The notes beneath the pieces are model-generated. The model was not told where the DNA came from and did no database searches. It saw nothing but the letters and a program-made list of their open reading frames with translations. From a virus: a stretch of DNA of 64,000 bases. The stretch spans positions 1 through 64,000 of the IMG/VR virus record IMGVR_UViG_3300008114_000020; one strand, given 5' to 3'. This document shows positions 1 through 7,231 of this stretch, piece after piece (positions within the stretch are counted from its first letter, which is position 1; every line of letters begins with the position of its first letter). The translations under genes and the position numbers were made by a program.

Positions 1-198
1 AAGACACAATATACTGACACTAAAATCCCATGTATTGTTGATTCTGTTGAATATCATGGAATTGGTTGTGACAATACTTTACAAACAACTCCATATTGGA
101 AATTGTATCTAAAAAACCCCGAAATGAAAATAACATCGTACAGGTCATATGAAAAAGGTGATACTGTGTATGTAATCGAAAGAAAAATAAAAAAATAA
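1..198 (+). CDS. Partial CDS, C-terminal 65 residues, unknown protein
   Basis: Frame 1 is open from the first base of the window to a TAA at 196-198, giving the last 65 residues of a protein whose start lies outside the window. The segment is mixed and soluble-looking (…SYEKGDTVYVIERKIKK at the end) and matches no family I recognise. The next gene starts 4 bases after this stop, so the two are probably co-transcribed. Confidence 0.55.
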   Translation, partial: KTQYTDTKIPCIVDSVEYHGIGCDNTLQTTPYWKLYLKNPEMKITSYRSYEKGDTVYVIERKIKK

Positions 199-201
199 AA
201 T

Positions 202-1074
202 ATGATTAATAGAATTTTTACTCCTGAATGGAAACTATGGATTTGGTCTAATATTGTGAATGGATATGATAGAGAGTCCATTTTTAATGTTTTACTTAAT
301 AATGGATTTGATTACAATTTAATTAAAAGAGAACTTGAAATTGAACCAACTAACGCGTTAATTTGGCAAAGACAATATTCACAGGAAAACCTTAATCAAC
401 CTTACGAAGTTGAACTTTATCCGTTCAATAAATCTCTATGTGATAACCCAAGAGCTTATAGAGTTGAAAATAATTTAGTTGAAATTTATCATTACCCTGA
501 ATTATTAACATTAATTGAATGTGATGATTTGATATCGATTACAGACAAAAAATTAAACTCACAGAAAAAATCTAAGGACTTGCAATCACCCATGATTCAT
601 AAGTTAGATAAAAAGTCTGAGATTTATAAAACAGTAAATGAGAGAATCAATTCTGTTATTGGTATTCGAGATTCATTTGGTGAAGATGTTTTTATTCAAA
701 AAATAACACCCGAATTCAATTATGAGGAAAAATACGATTTTCTACTACCTAATCAAATATCGGAGGACAAATTGTTTACAAACATGGGTAATAGATTGTG
801 GAGTGTCCAAATATCATTGAATAACATTACTGAGGGTGGACATCTAACTTTTAATTCAATTGAAAGAAGTGTAAAACCTGTAAAAGGAGATGGAGTAATT
901 TGGAAAAATTTATACCATGATTTTCAACTAAACCCTTACACCAAACATACACATTTTAAAACAACCGAAGGCGATAAATACGTTTTGTTTAAGTATTATA
1001 GAATGGCTGACGGTAGTCAAGTTGTAAAAGAAGGACAACAAGAAATTGAAATTCAATTAGATGAGATTAAGTAG
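202..1074 (+). CDS. Prolyl-4-hydroxylase-like 2OG-Fe(II) oxygenase with an altered iron-binding site
   Basis: The 290-residue protein carries a P4H-like double-stranded beta-helix in its C-terminal half. Residues 205-267 show the family pattern N-N-I-T-E-G-G-H-L-T-F, V-K-P-x-K-G-D, then H249 and K259 at the places of the distal iron-binding His and the 2-oxoglutarate-binding Lys (H-x9-K). The first metal motif, normally HxD after a Y-E-P context, reads Y-E-E-K177-Y-D179, so the His is replaced by Lys. Residues 1-100 do not match the catalytic fold. Related phage proteins are thought to hydroxylate proteins or envelope components. With the His missing, activity is uncertain. Confidence 0.7.
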   Translation: MINRIFTPEWKLWIWSNIVNGYDRESIFNVLLNNGFDYNLIKRELEIEPTNALIWQRQYSQENLNQPYEVELYPFNKSLCDNPRAYRVENNLVEIYHYPELLTLIECDDLISITDKKLNSQKKSKDLQSPMIHKLDKKSEIYKTVNERINSVIGIRDSFGEDVFIQKITPEFNYEEKYDFLLPNQISEDKLFTNMGNRLWSVQISLNNITEGGHLTFNSIERSVKPVKGDGVIWKNLYHDFQLNPYTKHTHFKTTEGDKYVLFKYYRMADGSQVVKEGQQEIEIQLDEIK

Positions 1075-1288
1075 TATTATTTTATTTGTTTTACTCGTCA
1101 CATCATGTTCTGAACCAAACACAAAACAAGTTGTAAACGATAGGAATAACCCCCAAACTATTAAACTTAGTAATCAATCCGAATACAGAGTTTTTGAATG
1201 GGAACATAAGGGACATACTTATCTCATAATCGATAGAAGTCATGGTTCAGGAATCACACACGCAGGACATTGTCCCTGTGGAAAATAA
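1061..1288 (+). CDS. Small predicted lipoprotein
   Basis: The 75-residue product begins with a classical lipoprotein signal: charged start, hydrophobic stretch (SSIILFVLLV) and lipobox V-T-S-C with the lipidated Cys at position 16. The mature part ends in a conserved-looking H-K-G-H-T-Y… S-H-G-S-G-I-T-H-A-G-H-C-P-C-G-K segment rich in His and Cys, which could bind metal. It overlaps the oxygenase gene by 14 bases. The expected location is the inner face of the outer membrane or the periplasm of an infected cell. No specific function is assigned. Confidence 0.7.
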   Translation: MRLSSIILFVLLVTSCSEPNTKQVVNDRNNPQTIKLSNQSEYRVFEWEHKGHTYLIIDRSHGSGITHAGHCPCGK

Positions 1289-1379
1289 ACTTACTTCTGA
1301 ACAAGAAGAGATTTTATGGTGGGAACACTATGAGAAAATGTATTTAACCAGCGAAGATGGGGAATCTGAATTTTCATGA
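1278..1379 (+). CDS. Possible 33-aa acidic small protein (GTG start)
   Basis: An ORF starting at GTG 1278 and ending at TGA 1377-1379 overlaps the end of the lipoprotein and the start of the nuclease gene. It encodes a helical acidic peptide (…EQEEILWWEHYEKMYL…) with protein-like composition. There is no ATG start and the length is short, so this may be chance or the remnant of a frameshifted lipoprotein C-terminus. Confidence 0.25.
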   Translation: MENKLTSEQEEILWWEHYEKMYLTSEDGESEFS

Positions 1380-1896
1380 AGATATAAAAATCGGTCAAAC
1401 TAATGAACAAGTAGTCATTGATGTATTTGAAAGAGAATACAATGCTATTTGTGTTGGGAAGAGTGAAAAAGAAAATGGTAATTTAAAAGAGTTCGATTTA
1501 ATATTCAATTTCCCAACTAAAACCCATGTGGTTGCAGAAGTCAAGACAGAAGACAAATGGGTACAACCCGGTAGAACATTACCAAACGGTGCCTATTTTC
1601 CCGGTATAGATACTGGTAACCTATGTATTGAATTTAGGATGCACGGTAAGGACAGTGGAATAATGGTAACCAAATCAGATTTGTGGGTAATAGTTTTTAT
1701 GAACATCAAAGAGATTTGGGTGATTAAAACTAATAAATTAAGAAAATTAATTTCAGAAAATAATTTCAAAGTAAAGATAGGTGGTGACGAGGTTTATGCT
1801 GGAACTAACGTATTGATTCCTGAAGAGAAAAGGTCACATATGTATTTGATTCCAAGAAAAAACTTTGAGTCTCATTTTACAGTTTTAAAATACTAA
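1357..1896 (+). CDS. PD-(D/E)XK-like nuclease
   Basis: The 179-residue protein shows the core of the restriction-endonuclease-like fold: a helix with E17 (G-Q-T-N-E-Q-V-V), then D47 in E-F-D-L-I-F, and the catalytic E61-V-K63 in V-V-A-E-V-K-T-E-D. A later C-I-E-F-R-M strand and further beta-alpha units fit the family. No DNA-binding domain is attached. It could degrade host DNA or take part in recombination or repair; the substrate cannot be told from sequence. It is the last + gene before a convergent Nudix gene, with the ends overlapping by 4 bases. Confidence 0.6.
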   Translation: MGNLNFHEDIKIGQTNEQVVIDVFEREYNAICVGKSEKENGNLKEFDLIFNFPTKTHVVAEVKTEDKWVQPGRTLPNGAYFPGIDTGNLCIEFRMHGKDSGIMVTKSDLWVIVFMNIKEIWVIKTNKLRKLISENNFKVKIGGDEVYAGTNVLIPEEKRSHMYLIPRKNFESHFTVLKY

Positions 1897-2309
1897 CCAA
1901 ATCTTTCTCTCACGAAATCTTGCATTATCTTACCCATAATGTTTGCAAAATTTAATTCAGATAACTCACTTTGAGTTACAAATCTAAGATACTGACCCTC
2001 ATTTAGTGGAATTTCTTCAATAGGTTTGTCAATCACACCGTGAAATATATATTTAATATTTGGGGACACATCACCCTCAATACAGACATACTTCTTCCAA
2101 AAAGAAAATCTAACTAAACTGCTCGAGTCAGTTTCAATTTCTTCTATCATTTCTCTTTTCAACGCTTCTAATGGTGTTTCTCTTTTTTCAACGTGACCAC
2201 CTATAAGGTCCCAATGATTTGGAAAGGGGATATCTGGGTTGTTGTCTCTTAAATACACCAAGTATTTACCTTCAGGGTTTTGAAGAATGATTTGAGATAT
2301 TTGTATCAT
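1893..2309 (-). CDS. Nudix hydrolase
   Basis: The 138-residue protein contains a complete Nudix box at residues 38-60: G38-x5-E44-x7-R52-E53-x2-E56-E57, which binds the divalent metal and cleaves nucleoside diphosphates linked to another group. N-terminal strands (I-L-Q-N-P-E-G-K-Y-L-V-Y-L-R-D) fit the fold, and the substrate-defining loop is short. Phage Nudix enzymes often act on (d)NTPs, NAD or capped RNA; this one is most like 8-oxo-dGTP or ADP-sugar type enzymes by length, but the substrate is unknown. The gene stands alone on the - strand and has a TATTTATC motif 16 bases upstream of its ATG. Confidence 0.9.
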   Translation of the reverse strand: MIQISQIILQNPEGKYLVYLRDNNPDIPFPNHWDLIGGHVEKRETPLEALKREMIEEIETDSSSLVRFSFWKKYVCIEGDVSPNIKYIFHGVIDKPIEEIPLNEGQYLRFVTQSELSELNFANIMGKIMQDFVRERFG

Positions 2310-2347
2310 AATTTTGATTTATAAAGATAAATATTTATACTTTACGT

Positions 2348-2527
2348 ATGAAAATAGTTTTATTAACATTTGGTATATTGTTTCTAATTGTAACCTGGTT
2401 GTTTGCAACTGCAACAACCATAAACGGAGAGCACAATCGAACAGCATTTAAAATTAAATCATTATTTTATTGGGTTGCTGTGACCTCATCATTTTGTTTG
2501 GGGTATATGATTGCCTCAAAATTTTAA
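2348..2527 (+). CDS. 59-aa protein with two membrane helices
   Basis: ATG 2348 to TAA 2525-2527 encodes 59 residues with a hydrophobic N-terminal helix (IVLLTFGILFLIVTWLF), a short polar loop and a second helix (LFYWVAVTSSFCLGYMIA). It is divergent from the Nudix gene, with a TATTTATA motif at 2332-2339. It is probably a small inner-membrane protein of unknown role. Confidence 0.6.
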   Translation: MKIVLLTFGILFLIVTWLFATATTINGEHNRTAFKIKSLFYWVAVTSSFCLGYMIASKF

Positions 2528-2538
2528 ATCGACAATAA

Positions 2539-2742
2539 ATGAACAACGCAGAAACTCACGAATTTTATGGATGGATGGCTTTTAATGAAGGATTCTTTCA
2601 CGAGTGGAGAGATGAGGTTGCGAACAGACTTTTAAAATTAAGTCCCCATGAGTGTGCTAGAGATGATTTTAGGGCGAATTTGTCAATTGAGGTTTTTAAC
2701 GAAATGACTAAACGCAAAAATAATCTTGAGTTAGGGGAATAA
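2539..2742 (+). CDS. Hypothetical protein, 67 aa
   Basis: A short soluble protein rich in aromatic and acidic residues (H-E-F-Y-G-W-M-A-F-N-E-G-F-F-H-E-W). Its stop is followed directly by the ATG of the ParB-fold gene, so the two are translated together. No family recognised. Confidence 0.6.
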   Translation: MNNAETHEFYGWMAFNEGFFHEWRDEVANRLLKLSPHECARDDFRANLSIEVFNEMTKRKNNLELGE

Positions 2743-3207
2743 ATGGTGGATATGACTTTTTTAGAAAAAATAAAAGTAGTTGTTGATAGAAGATATAATT
2801 CCGAATTGTTAAAAAGGCACGACGGTGATTTCTTTTGTAATAAATGGTGGTGCTTTAAAGTCAAAGTAGAGACAATACCAATGTCCGAAATTAAAACAAG
2901 AGTAAAATCAATTCATTTAAAACCAATACATAAACAAATTGAATTAGATATAATAGAAAGAGGGTTTGATTATAATAAGGGTCACATCTATCTAACAAAC
3001 AAAAATTATATTTTTGATGGTTATCATAGGTACTTTATTTTAAAAAGACATTTTGACGATTCACTATTAATTACCGTTTATAGGTTGACAAATGTCAGTA
3101 GCGGATTCACATATGCATTTAAAATGTCTATTATACATTTGTTTGTAAAAATTTATAGATTTTTGTTTAAAAGAGATAAAGGACAAATCATAGAAATAAA
3201 TTTGTAA
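2743..3207 (+). CDS. ParB/Srx-fold-like protein
   Basis: The 154-residue protein has a ParB-type core at roughly residues 55-110: a strand/helix pair (I-H-L-K-P-I-H-K-Q-I-E-L-D) followed by F-D-G-Y-H-R-Y-F-I-L-K, equivalent to the D-G-x-H-R nucleotide-binding motif of ParB/Srx proteins. No helix-turn-helix for site-specific DNA binding follows; the C-terminus is hydrophobic then basic. Such stand-alone domains can act as nucleases, ATPases or CTPases. It abuts the preceding gene with no gap. Confidence 0.5.
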   Translation: MVDMTFLEKIKVVVDRRYNSELLKRHDGDFFCNKWWCFKVKVETIPMSEIKTRVKSIHLKPIHKQIELDIIERGFDYNKGHIYLTNKNYIFDGYHRYFILKRHFDDSLLITVYRLTNVSSGFTYAFKMSIIHLFVKIYRFLFKRDKGQIIEINL

Positions 3208-3232
3208 TCATTTAATTGAGATAATTATAGAT

Positions 3233-3928
3233 ATGAAAATAGATGCACTTTTTATTTCAGATGTTCACCTTGGTACTAAGGGTAGTAATTCTGAAATGGT
3301 GCTTGAAGTCCTAAAAAAATATGAACCAACTTATTTGTTTTTAGTTGGTGATATCATAGATGGTTGGATGTTACAGAGGAAGTTCAGATGGAAACAAAAC
3401 GACACCAATGTGATAAGAAAAATATTATCACATTCCAAAAGAGGTACTCAAGTAATTTATGTTACTGGTAATCATGATGAATTTTTAAGACAATATACGG
3501 ACTTATCTTTTGGTAACATTGAAATTTGTAATGAATACAAATATGGTAATGTATTTATTACCCATGGAGACCTTTATGATGGTGTGGTTAAGTTAAAATG
3601 GTTAGGTATTTTAGGTTCCATTGGTTACGATATTGCGATTTCTATAGATAGGACTCTAAAAAAATTTGGACATAAGAGGTCCCTTTCTAAATTTTTAAAG
3701 GACAGTGTTAAAGAGGCTGTTAAATTTATTACGAGTTTTGAGGTAGAACTGGTTAGACAGGCAAAAAAAAGAGAGTGTGACACTGTGATATGTGGTCACA
3801 TACACAATCCTGAAGATAAAATTATTGAGGGTGTGAGGTATTTAAATTGTGGGGATTGGATAGAAAACAATACTTACATAATACATCATAACGGGGATTT
3901 TAAACTTCAGAGATATGCCACTTTATAA
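3233..3928 (+). CDS. LpxH-like metallophosphoesterase
   Basis: The 231-residue calcineurin-like phosphoesterase has all metal motifs: D10-V-H12, G39-D40, G79-N-H-D82, H111-G-D and G188-H-I-H191. The order and size match the UDP-2,3-diacylglucosamine pyrophosphatase (LpxH) group common in Bacteroidetes, which acts on lipid A precursors at the inner membrane. It overlaps the following glycosyltransferase gene by 14 bases, so the pair likely forms one unit acting on envelope lipids or sugars. The exact substrate is inferred only from family. Confidence 0.75.
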   Translation: MKIDALFISDVHLGTKGSNSEMVLEVLKKYEPTYLFLVGDIIDGWMLQRKFRWKQNDTNVIRKILSHSKRGTQVIYVTGNHDEFLRQYTDLSFGNIEICNEYKYGNVFITHGDLYDGVVKLKWLGILGSIGYDIAISIDRTLKKFGHKRSLSKFLKDSVKEAVKFITSFEVELVRQAKKRECDTVICGHIHNPEDKIIEGVRYLNCGDWIENNTYIIHHNGDFKLQRYATL

Positions 3929-4652
3929 ACCAACAAAAATAAAAAACAAACTAACCATTGTAATTCCATGTTACAATGAAGACAAGTATATTAAGAAGAC
4001 TCTCGACTCAATACACAAACAAGTTTTAATTGATGGTACAAGAGTAATCATTGCTGATAACCATTCAACAGACCGAACAAGGGCGATTATCAATAATATG
4101 TCTATGATGTACTCTGATAGACTTAAGATAGAAATGATTGACGGTGGTAAAGTTGGTGAAGCAAGAAATTTAGGGAGTGATTTGGTTAATACTGAATATG
4201 TTTTATTTGTGGATGCTGACATCCAATTCTTCAATTCAATTACAATTCACGACTGTATTGAGGAAATGATTTTGGAAGATTTGGATTTGATGACATGTAA
4301 AATAAAATCAACATCTAAAAATTGGAAGTCCAAATTGGTATTCGTTTGTTTTAATTCCGTTAATAATATTATTAGTAAATTCAGTCCATTCGCTGTTGGT
4401 ACCTTTTTCTTGACAAAAACTGATAAATTTAGAGAATTAGGTAAATTTAATGAGGAATACCAACACAGTGAAGACTATGGTTTAAGTAGGAAATACAATT
4501 CAAAAAAGTTTAAAATATCCGAACATTACGTTGGTCAAGATGACCGTAGATTCAAGAAAATGGGGTATTTGGGAATGATTAAACTAATCATTAAGTCCTT
4601 TTTGAATAGGGAAAACGAAGAATATTTCAAAAAAGATATTGGTTATTGGTGA
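3915..4652 (+). CDS. Family 2 glycosyltransferase
   Basis: The 245-residue protein is a GT-A fold glycosyltransferase. It shows I-P-C-Y-N-E (residues 17-22), D-N-H-S-T-D (48-53), G-E-A-R-N (81-85) and the metal-binding V-D-A-D (99-102), followed by an acceptor region with S-E-D-Y near residue 190, the usual catalytic-base area (ED). A hydrophobic stretch near 138-165 may contact the membrane. It would transfer a sugar from a nucleotide-sugar to an envelope lipid or glycan. Overlap with the LpxH-like gene supports a joint role in altering the host surface. Confidence 0.8.
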   Translation: MPLYKPTKIKNKLTIVIPCYNEDKYIKKTLDSIHKQVLIDGTRVIIADNHSTDRTRAIINNMSMMYSDRLKIEMIDGGKVGEARNLGSDLVNTEYVLFVDADIQFFNSITIHDCIEEMILEDLDLMTCKIKSTSKNWKSKLVFVCFNSVNNIISKFSPFAVGTFFLTKTDKFRELGKFNEEYQHSEDYGLSRKYNSKKFKISEHYVGQDDRRFKKMGYLGMIKLIIKSFLNRENEEYFKKDIGYW

Positions 4653-4700
4653 TTTCAAAAAAAATTTTGAAATTTAAAATATTCTTCTTAATATTGACTC

Positions 4701-4772
4701 ATGATTGTACTTTTATTATTTATCATTTGCATACTTTTGTATGCAATCAATGAAAACATCCGAAAAAAATAA
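4701..4772 (+). CDS. Possible 23-aa single-helix membrane peptide
   Basis: ATG 4701 to TAA 4770-4772 encodes a 23-residue peptide consisting of one hydrophobic helix (IVLLLFIICILLYAI) followed by a polar, basic tail. It fits a pattern of very small membrane proteins seen repeatedly in this window. Its short length makes chance possible. Confidence 0.4.
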   Translation: MIVLLLFIICILLYAINENIRKK

Positions 4773-4778
4773 ATCACT

Positions 4779-5087
4779 ATGCTTCACACCAACATTGAGG
4801 TATACGAGTATTTACAACCACACTACAAGTGGAATTTAGTATCTATTGCATTCTGTGATAGAATGTTGATGGTGTTGATTTCAAAAGGTTGTAGTGATAA
4901 GGAGATATTAGATTTAAAAAAATACCTAAACAAAAATCAGTTCTATGAATATGAAGAAACTAATCTATACTACCGTTTAAAAAGTAGGTCGGGTGAATTT
5001 GTAGAACCTCCAATATTTGACAGGGAGAATGGTGAAGTTAGGGTTGAGATGGCGAAAAGATTTATCGGTAGAACACAACAATTTTAA
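4779..5087 (+). CDS. Hypothetical protein, 102 aa
   Basis: A soluble protein with a predicted helical first half (…DKEILDLKKYL…) and basic C-terminus. It starts 6 bases after the tiny membrane ORF and is probably part of the same + strand operon. No family recognised. Confidence 0.6.
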   Translation: MLHTNIEVYEYLQPHYKWNLVSIAFCDRMLMVLISKGCSDKEILDLKKYLNKNQFYEYEETNLYYRLKSRSGEFVEPPIFDRENGEVRVEMAKRFIGRTQQF

Positions 5088-5099
5088 TATTATCTTTGT

Positions 5100-5396
5100 A
5101 TGGTGGTACACAAAAAAGTCAAAGAAGCATACCAAGAATATATCAAGTGGTATGATAACTTAGGTATAAATAGGGAATACCTGAGAGAAGTAAAAATCAA
5201 GAGTCTTACTGAATTTGCACAAAGGATAATCAATGATTATGAACTTTGGTATATGTTCGGTGAGGATTGTACCTTACCACTGTCACTTTTGGAAAGACAA
5301 GAAATATTCAAGGAAAGACATCCAAGTTCATGGGATATTTTATCTCATAAACATTATGATGATTTTTTAATACCAACAGTAAAATTAATAAGATAA
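5100..5396 (+). CDS. Hypothetical protein, 98 aa
   Basis: A helical, tyrosine- and lysine-rich soluble protein. A TATCTTTG box (5091-5098) ends one base before the ATG, so either the true start is slightly downstream or this box is not used. The next gene begins 2 bases after the stop. No family recognised. Confidence 0.6.
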   Translation: MVVHKKVKEAYQEYIKWYDNLGINREYLREVKIKSLTEFAQRIINDYELWYMFGEDCTLPLSLLERQEIFKERHPSSWDILSHKHYDDFLIPTVKLIR

Positions 5397-5398
5397 AC

Positions 5399-5983
5399 AT
5401 GAAGTATACGCTAAAAACTTATGGATGGAGCGCCGAGTTTATCGGTAAAAAACTCACTGACGAACAGGTTGAACAAATTGAACTCTTAAAAGAAGAAAAA
5501 GAGTACGATGAACTTTGGGAAACTAGATTTGACTTGGAAAGTTTAGATATTGACATTTACGATGGTGACATCTTTCACGTAAACAAAGCATTGGATAACC
5601 AAACAATGACCTTTGAACTTGAAGATGAAAATGGTAACAACGTACTATCTTTTGGTATTGAAGATATTCAAACAATCTCTTCAGTGAATGAGGATTGGGA
5701 TGATTATATTTCACACCGAGCATTCCCAATGGAAAAGGGTGAAAATATCTATGTGAGTGTTGACGAAAACAAAGGTGGTATTTGGGAATATGAAATTGAA
5801 TCTGAAACGGTTCCAACCATTGAAGATTTTACCTACTGTCACGGTTCTGTCGACTTTCCTGATGGGGACTGGGATTACATCGATAGAATATTTTTTAAGG
5901 GTGAATCCATGGAACCCTCTGATTTTTTGGACAACTGGGGTAAATCCTCTCAGGTAGACATTTTTAAATTTGAAGAAAACTAG
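5399..5983 (+). CDS. Acidic hypothetical protein, 194 aa
   Basis: A strongly acidic protein (many D/E, F-P-D-G-D-W-D-Y near residue 152) probably rich in beta structure. It overlaps the next, Cys-containing gene by 14 bases. Acidic small proteins of this type are common in phage early regions and often bind host proteins, but nothing specific can be assigned here. Confidence 0.65.
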   Translation: MKYTLKTYGWSAEFIGKKLTDEQVEQIELLKEEKEYDELWETRFDLESLDIDIYDGDIFHVNKALDNQTMTFELEDENGNNVLSFGIEDIQTISSVNEDWDDYISHRAFPMEKGENIYVSVDENKGGIWEYEIESETVPTIEDFTYCHGSVDFPDGDWDYIDRIFFKGESMEPSDFLDNWGKSSQVDIFKFEEN

Positions 5984-6158
5984 TTCACCTTGTAAGGAAT
6001 GTCCATGGGTTGTCAGAAATAATAATAATGACACCATCATCCATTTTTCTAAACGAATGGGTAAATCACACGCTTGTCATATGGTTCAAAAAAACATATG
6101 GGACGTTTCCAAAGACAATATTTGTGAAGGTAGTAAAAGACACTTCAAAAAAAATTAA
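5970..6158 (+). CDS. DUF6283-like Cys-rich small protein
   Basis: The 62-residue protein has the pattern C8-K-E-C11-P-W-V-V-R … A-C36-H37 … I-C52-E-G-S, matching small phage proteins of the DUF6283 type (C-x2-C-P-W-R … C-H … C-x-G-S). The cysteines and His probably hold a zinc ion or an iron-sulfur centre. Role unknown. Confidence 0.55.
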   Translation: MKKTSSPCKECPWVVRNNNNDTIIHFSKRMGKSHACHMVQKNIWDVSKDNICEGSKRHFKKN

Positions 6159-6164
6159 AATATT

Positions 6165-6195
6165 TTTGCATATTAAAAAATATACATTATATTTG
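6165..6195 (+). promoter_or_regulatory. Host-type promoter upstream of the 35-aa membrane protein
   Basis: TTTG (6165-6168), 19 bases, then TATATTTG (6188-6195), matching the Bacteroidetes consensus TTTG-N19/20-TAnnTTTG. The ATG follows 14 bases later. Confidence 0.75.
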
Positions 6196-6209
6196 TATCA
6201 AAATTAATT

Positions 6210-6317
6210 ATGACAGTTATTTTAGTATACATAGGATTCTCTCTTTGGTTTCTCGCTGGTTACAAAGTAGGGGAATATAGAACAAGAAAAGAATATCTAA
6301 AGAAACGTTCCGATTAA
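6210..6317 (+). CDS. 35-aa single-helix membrane protein
   Basis: ATG 6210 to TAA 6315-6317 encodes a peptide with one N-terminal membrane helix (VILVYIGFSLWFLAG) and a basic tail (Y-R-T-R-K-E-Y-L-K-K-R). A good host-type promoter immediately upstream supports expression. Its stop is next to the structured RNA candidate. Confidence 0.6.
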   Translation: MTVILVYIGFSLWFLAGYKVGEYRTRKEYLKKRSD

Positions 6318-6524
6318 TCATCGGATAGTGTGCCTCACATGATGAGAAACGGTGTGATAACCGTAGAGGACTGATAATAAGACAACGTCTTATTCGGACT
6401 GACTATCCGCGGGGAATACCAAAAGGGTGATAAAGAACAACGTGCCCCTGTAAGTCTATTCCTAACCCGGCAACGGGGACAACCATAACACCTGAAAGTT
6501 GGATAAATTAGGGTGTTTTTTTTT
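6318..6524 (+). ncRNA. Candidate structured RNA of about 200 nt, family unknown
   Basis: This stretch lacks a convincing gene and is visibly more GC-rich and more structured than its surroundings. Domain 1 is closed by GGATAGT (6323-6329) pairing with ACTATCC (6402-6408); inside are CCTC/GAGG (6333-6336 with 6366-6369), ACGGT/ACCGT (6349-6353 with 6360-6364) and AATAAGAC/GTCTTATT (6376-6383 with 6387-6394). Domain 2 has GGAATA/TATTCC (6413-6418 with 6457-6462) and a CCCG-GCAA-CGGG hairpin with a GNRA loop (6466-6477). It ends in a terminator (6487-6524). It could be a trans-acting RNA or the leader or 3' end of a neighbouring mRNA. I could not match it to tmRNA, tRNA, a self-splicing intron or a ribozyme class. 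Confidence 0.55.
6487..6524 (+). terminator. Rho-independent terminator
   Basis: AACACC (6487-6492) pairs with GGTGTT (6512-6517) and is followed by a long T run on the + strand. It ends the structured RNA or the upstream operon. Confidence 0.65.
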
Positions 6525-6532
6525 GTGATTTT

Positions 6533-6563
6533 TTTGGATTTCACAAAAAAATTTTTATATTTG
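6533..6563 (+). promoter_or_regulatory. Host-type promoter
   Basis: TTTG (6533-6536), 19 bases, TATATTTG (6556-6563), directly after the terminator. It starts the operon that begins with the 28-aa membrane peptide at 6579. Confidence 0.7.
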
Positions 6564-6578
6564 AAGAAAAATGTGATT

Positions 6579-6665
6579 ATGGAAAGATATCCCTTTTGGT
6601 TGAACAACTTGGTGTACTTCTTAGCAGGTATAGGATTTGGATTTTTAATCTTTATGTATCTATGA
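6579..6665 (+). CDS. 28-aa single-helix membrane peptide
   Basis: ATG 6579 to TGA 6663-6665; the product is almost one membrane helix (LVYFLAGIGFGFLIFMYL) after a short polar start. The stop overlaps the next start codon (ATGA), and a host-type promoter lies 15 bases upstream, both arguing that it is a real gene. Confidence 0.55.
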   Translation: MERYPFWLNNLVYFLAGIGFGFLIFMYL

Positions 6666-6862
6666 ACACATTTTATATAGGTCAACGGGTTTTATACAAA
6701 CAAATGGACTGTGTTGTGACTAATGCATCCATTGCTCGTGGAAAAAAGTATGAAGTTTCTCCTGTTGGTCGTAATCAATACTTCATCGTGGGGTATTGGG
6801 AGATTGAAACACCTAAAACTACATACAATGGACAACCAAGGAAAGAGGAAGGAACAAATTGA
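6662..6862 (+). CDS. Hypothetical protein, 66 aa
   Basis: A small, basic, beta-rich-looking protein (F-Y-I-G-Q-R-V-L-Y-K … V-G-Y-W-E-I-E). The start at 6662 was chosen because it overlaps the preceding stop as ATGA; longer upstream starts run through the membrane peptide. An SH3-like fold is possible from the strand pattern but is not demonstrated. Confidence 0.6.
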   Translation: MNTFYIGQRVLYKQMDCVVTNASIARGKKYEVSPVGRNQYFIVGYWEIETPKTTYNGQPRKEEGTN

Positions 6863-6941
6863 ATTTAGTGAAAAAATGGCTTTTTGGTCATTAATTGGTA
6901 TTATCGTAATTATTGTGACTTTGATAATACTTAATAGGTGA
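6828..6941 (+). CDS. 37-aa single-helix membrane protein
   Basis: Starting at ATG 6828, inside the end of the preceding gene, the product has a charged N-terminus (N-Q-G-K-R-K-E-Q) and a C-terminal membrane helix (FWSLIGIIVIIVTLIIL). Longer starts in the same frame give unlikely sequence. Another member of the micro-membrane-protein group. Confidence 0.5.
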   Translation: MDNQGKRKEQIEFSEKMAFWSLIGIIVIIVTLIILNR

Positions 6942-6955
6942 AGGAAAACCAAACT

Positions 6956-7216
6956 ATGAGAATATACAAATCAAACAACTTAGAGAAAGAAACTATGTGC
7001 ACTGGTACAATTTACAAATTTAAAGACCGATGGTTCTTTAGATACATCTTAATGTTCGACGATGAATATACAGAAATACCTGTTAATGAGGAATCAATTC
7101 CAAAATCTAAATGGATGTCGGAATTTTACTCTTCAGGTGTAAGAGTAAACGCTCAAATTGTTACAAAACAAAGAGAGGATGGTAGTATGTTTGACGAAGC
7201 AATTCTTGCAGAATAA
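6956..7216 (+). CDS. Hypothetical protein, 86 aa
   Basis: A soluble protein with alternating strand-like segments (G-T-I-Y-K-F-K-D-R-W-F-F-R-Y-I-L). ATG 6956 is preferred; an in-frame GTG at 6938 overlapping the previous stop would add six residues. No family recognised. Confidence 0.6.
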   Translation: MRIYKSNNLEKETMCTGTIYKFKDRWFFRYILMFDDEYTEIPVNEESIPKSKWMSEFYSSGVRVNAQIVTKQREDGSMFDEAILAE

Positions 7217-7231
7217 AACTAATTTAATTAT

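Noticed and set aside
6335-6685. A 116-codon - strand frame over the structured RNA
   Set aside because: Low-complexity composition, it opposes promoters, a terminator and two short + strand genes, and the sequence is better explained by RNA structure.
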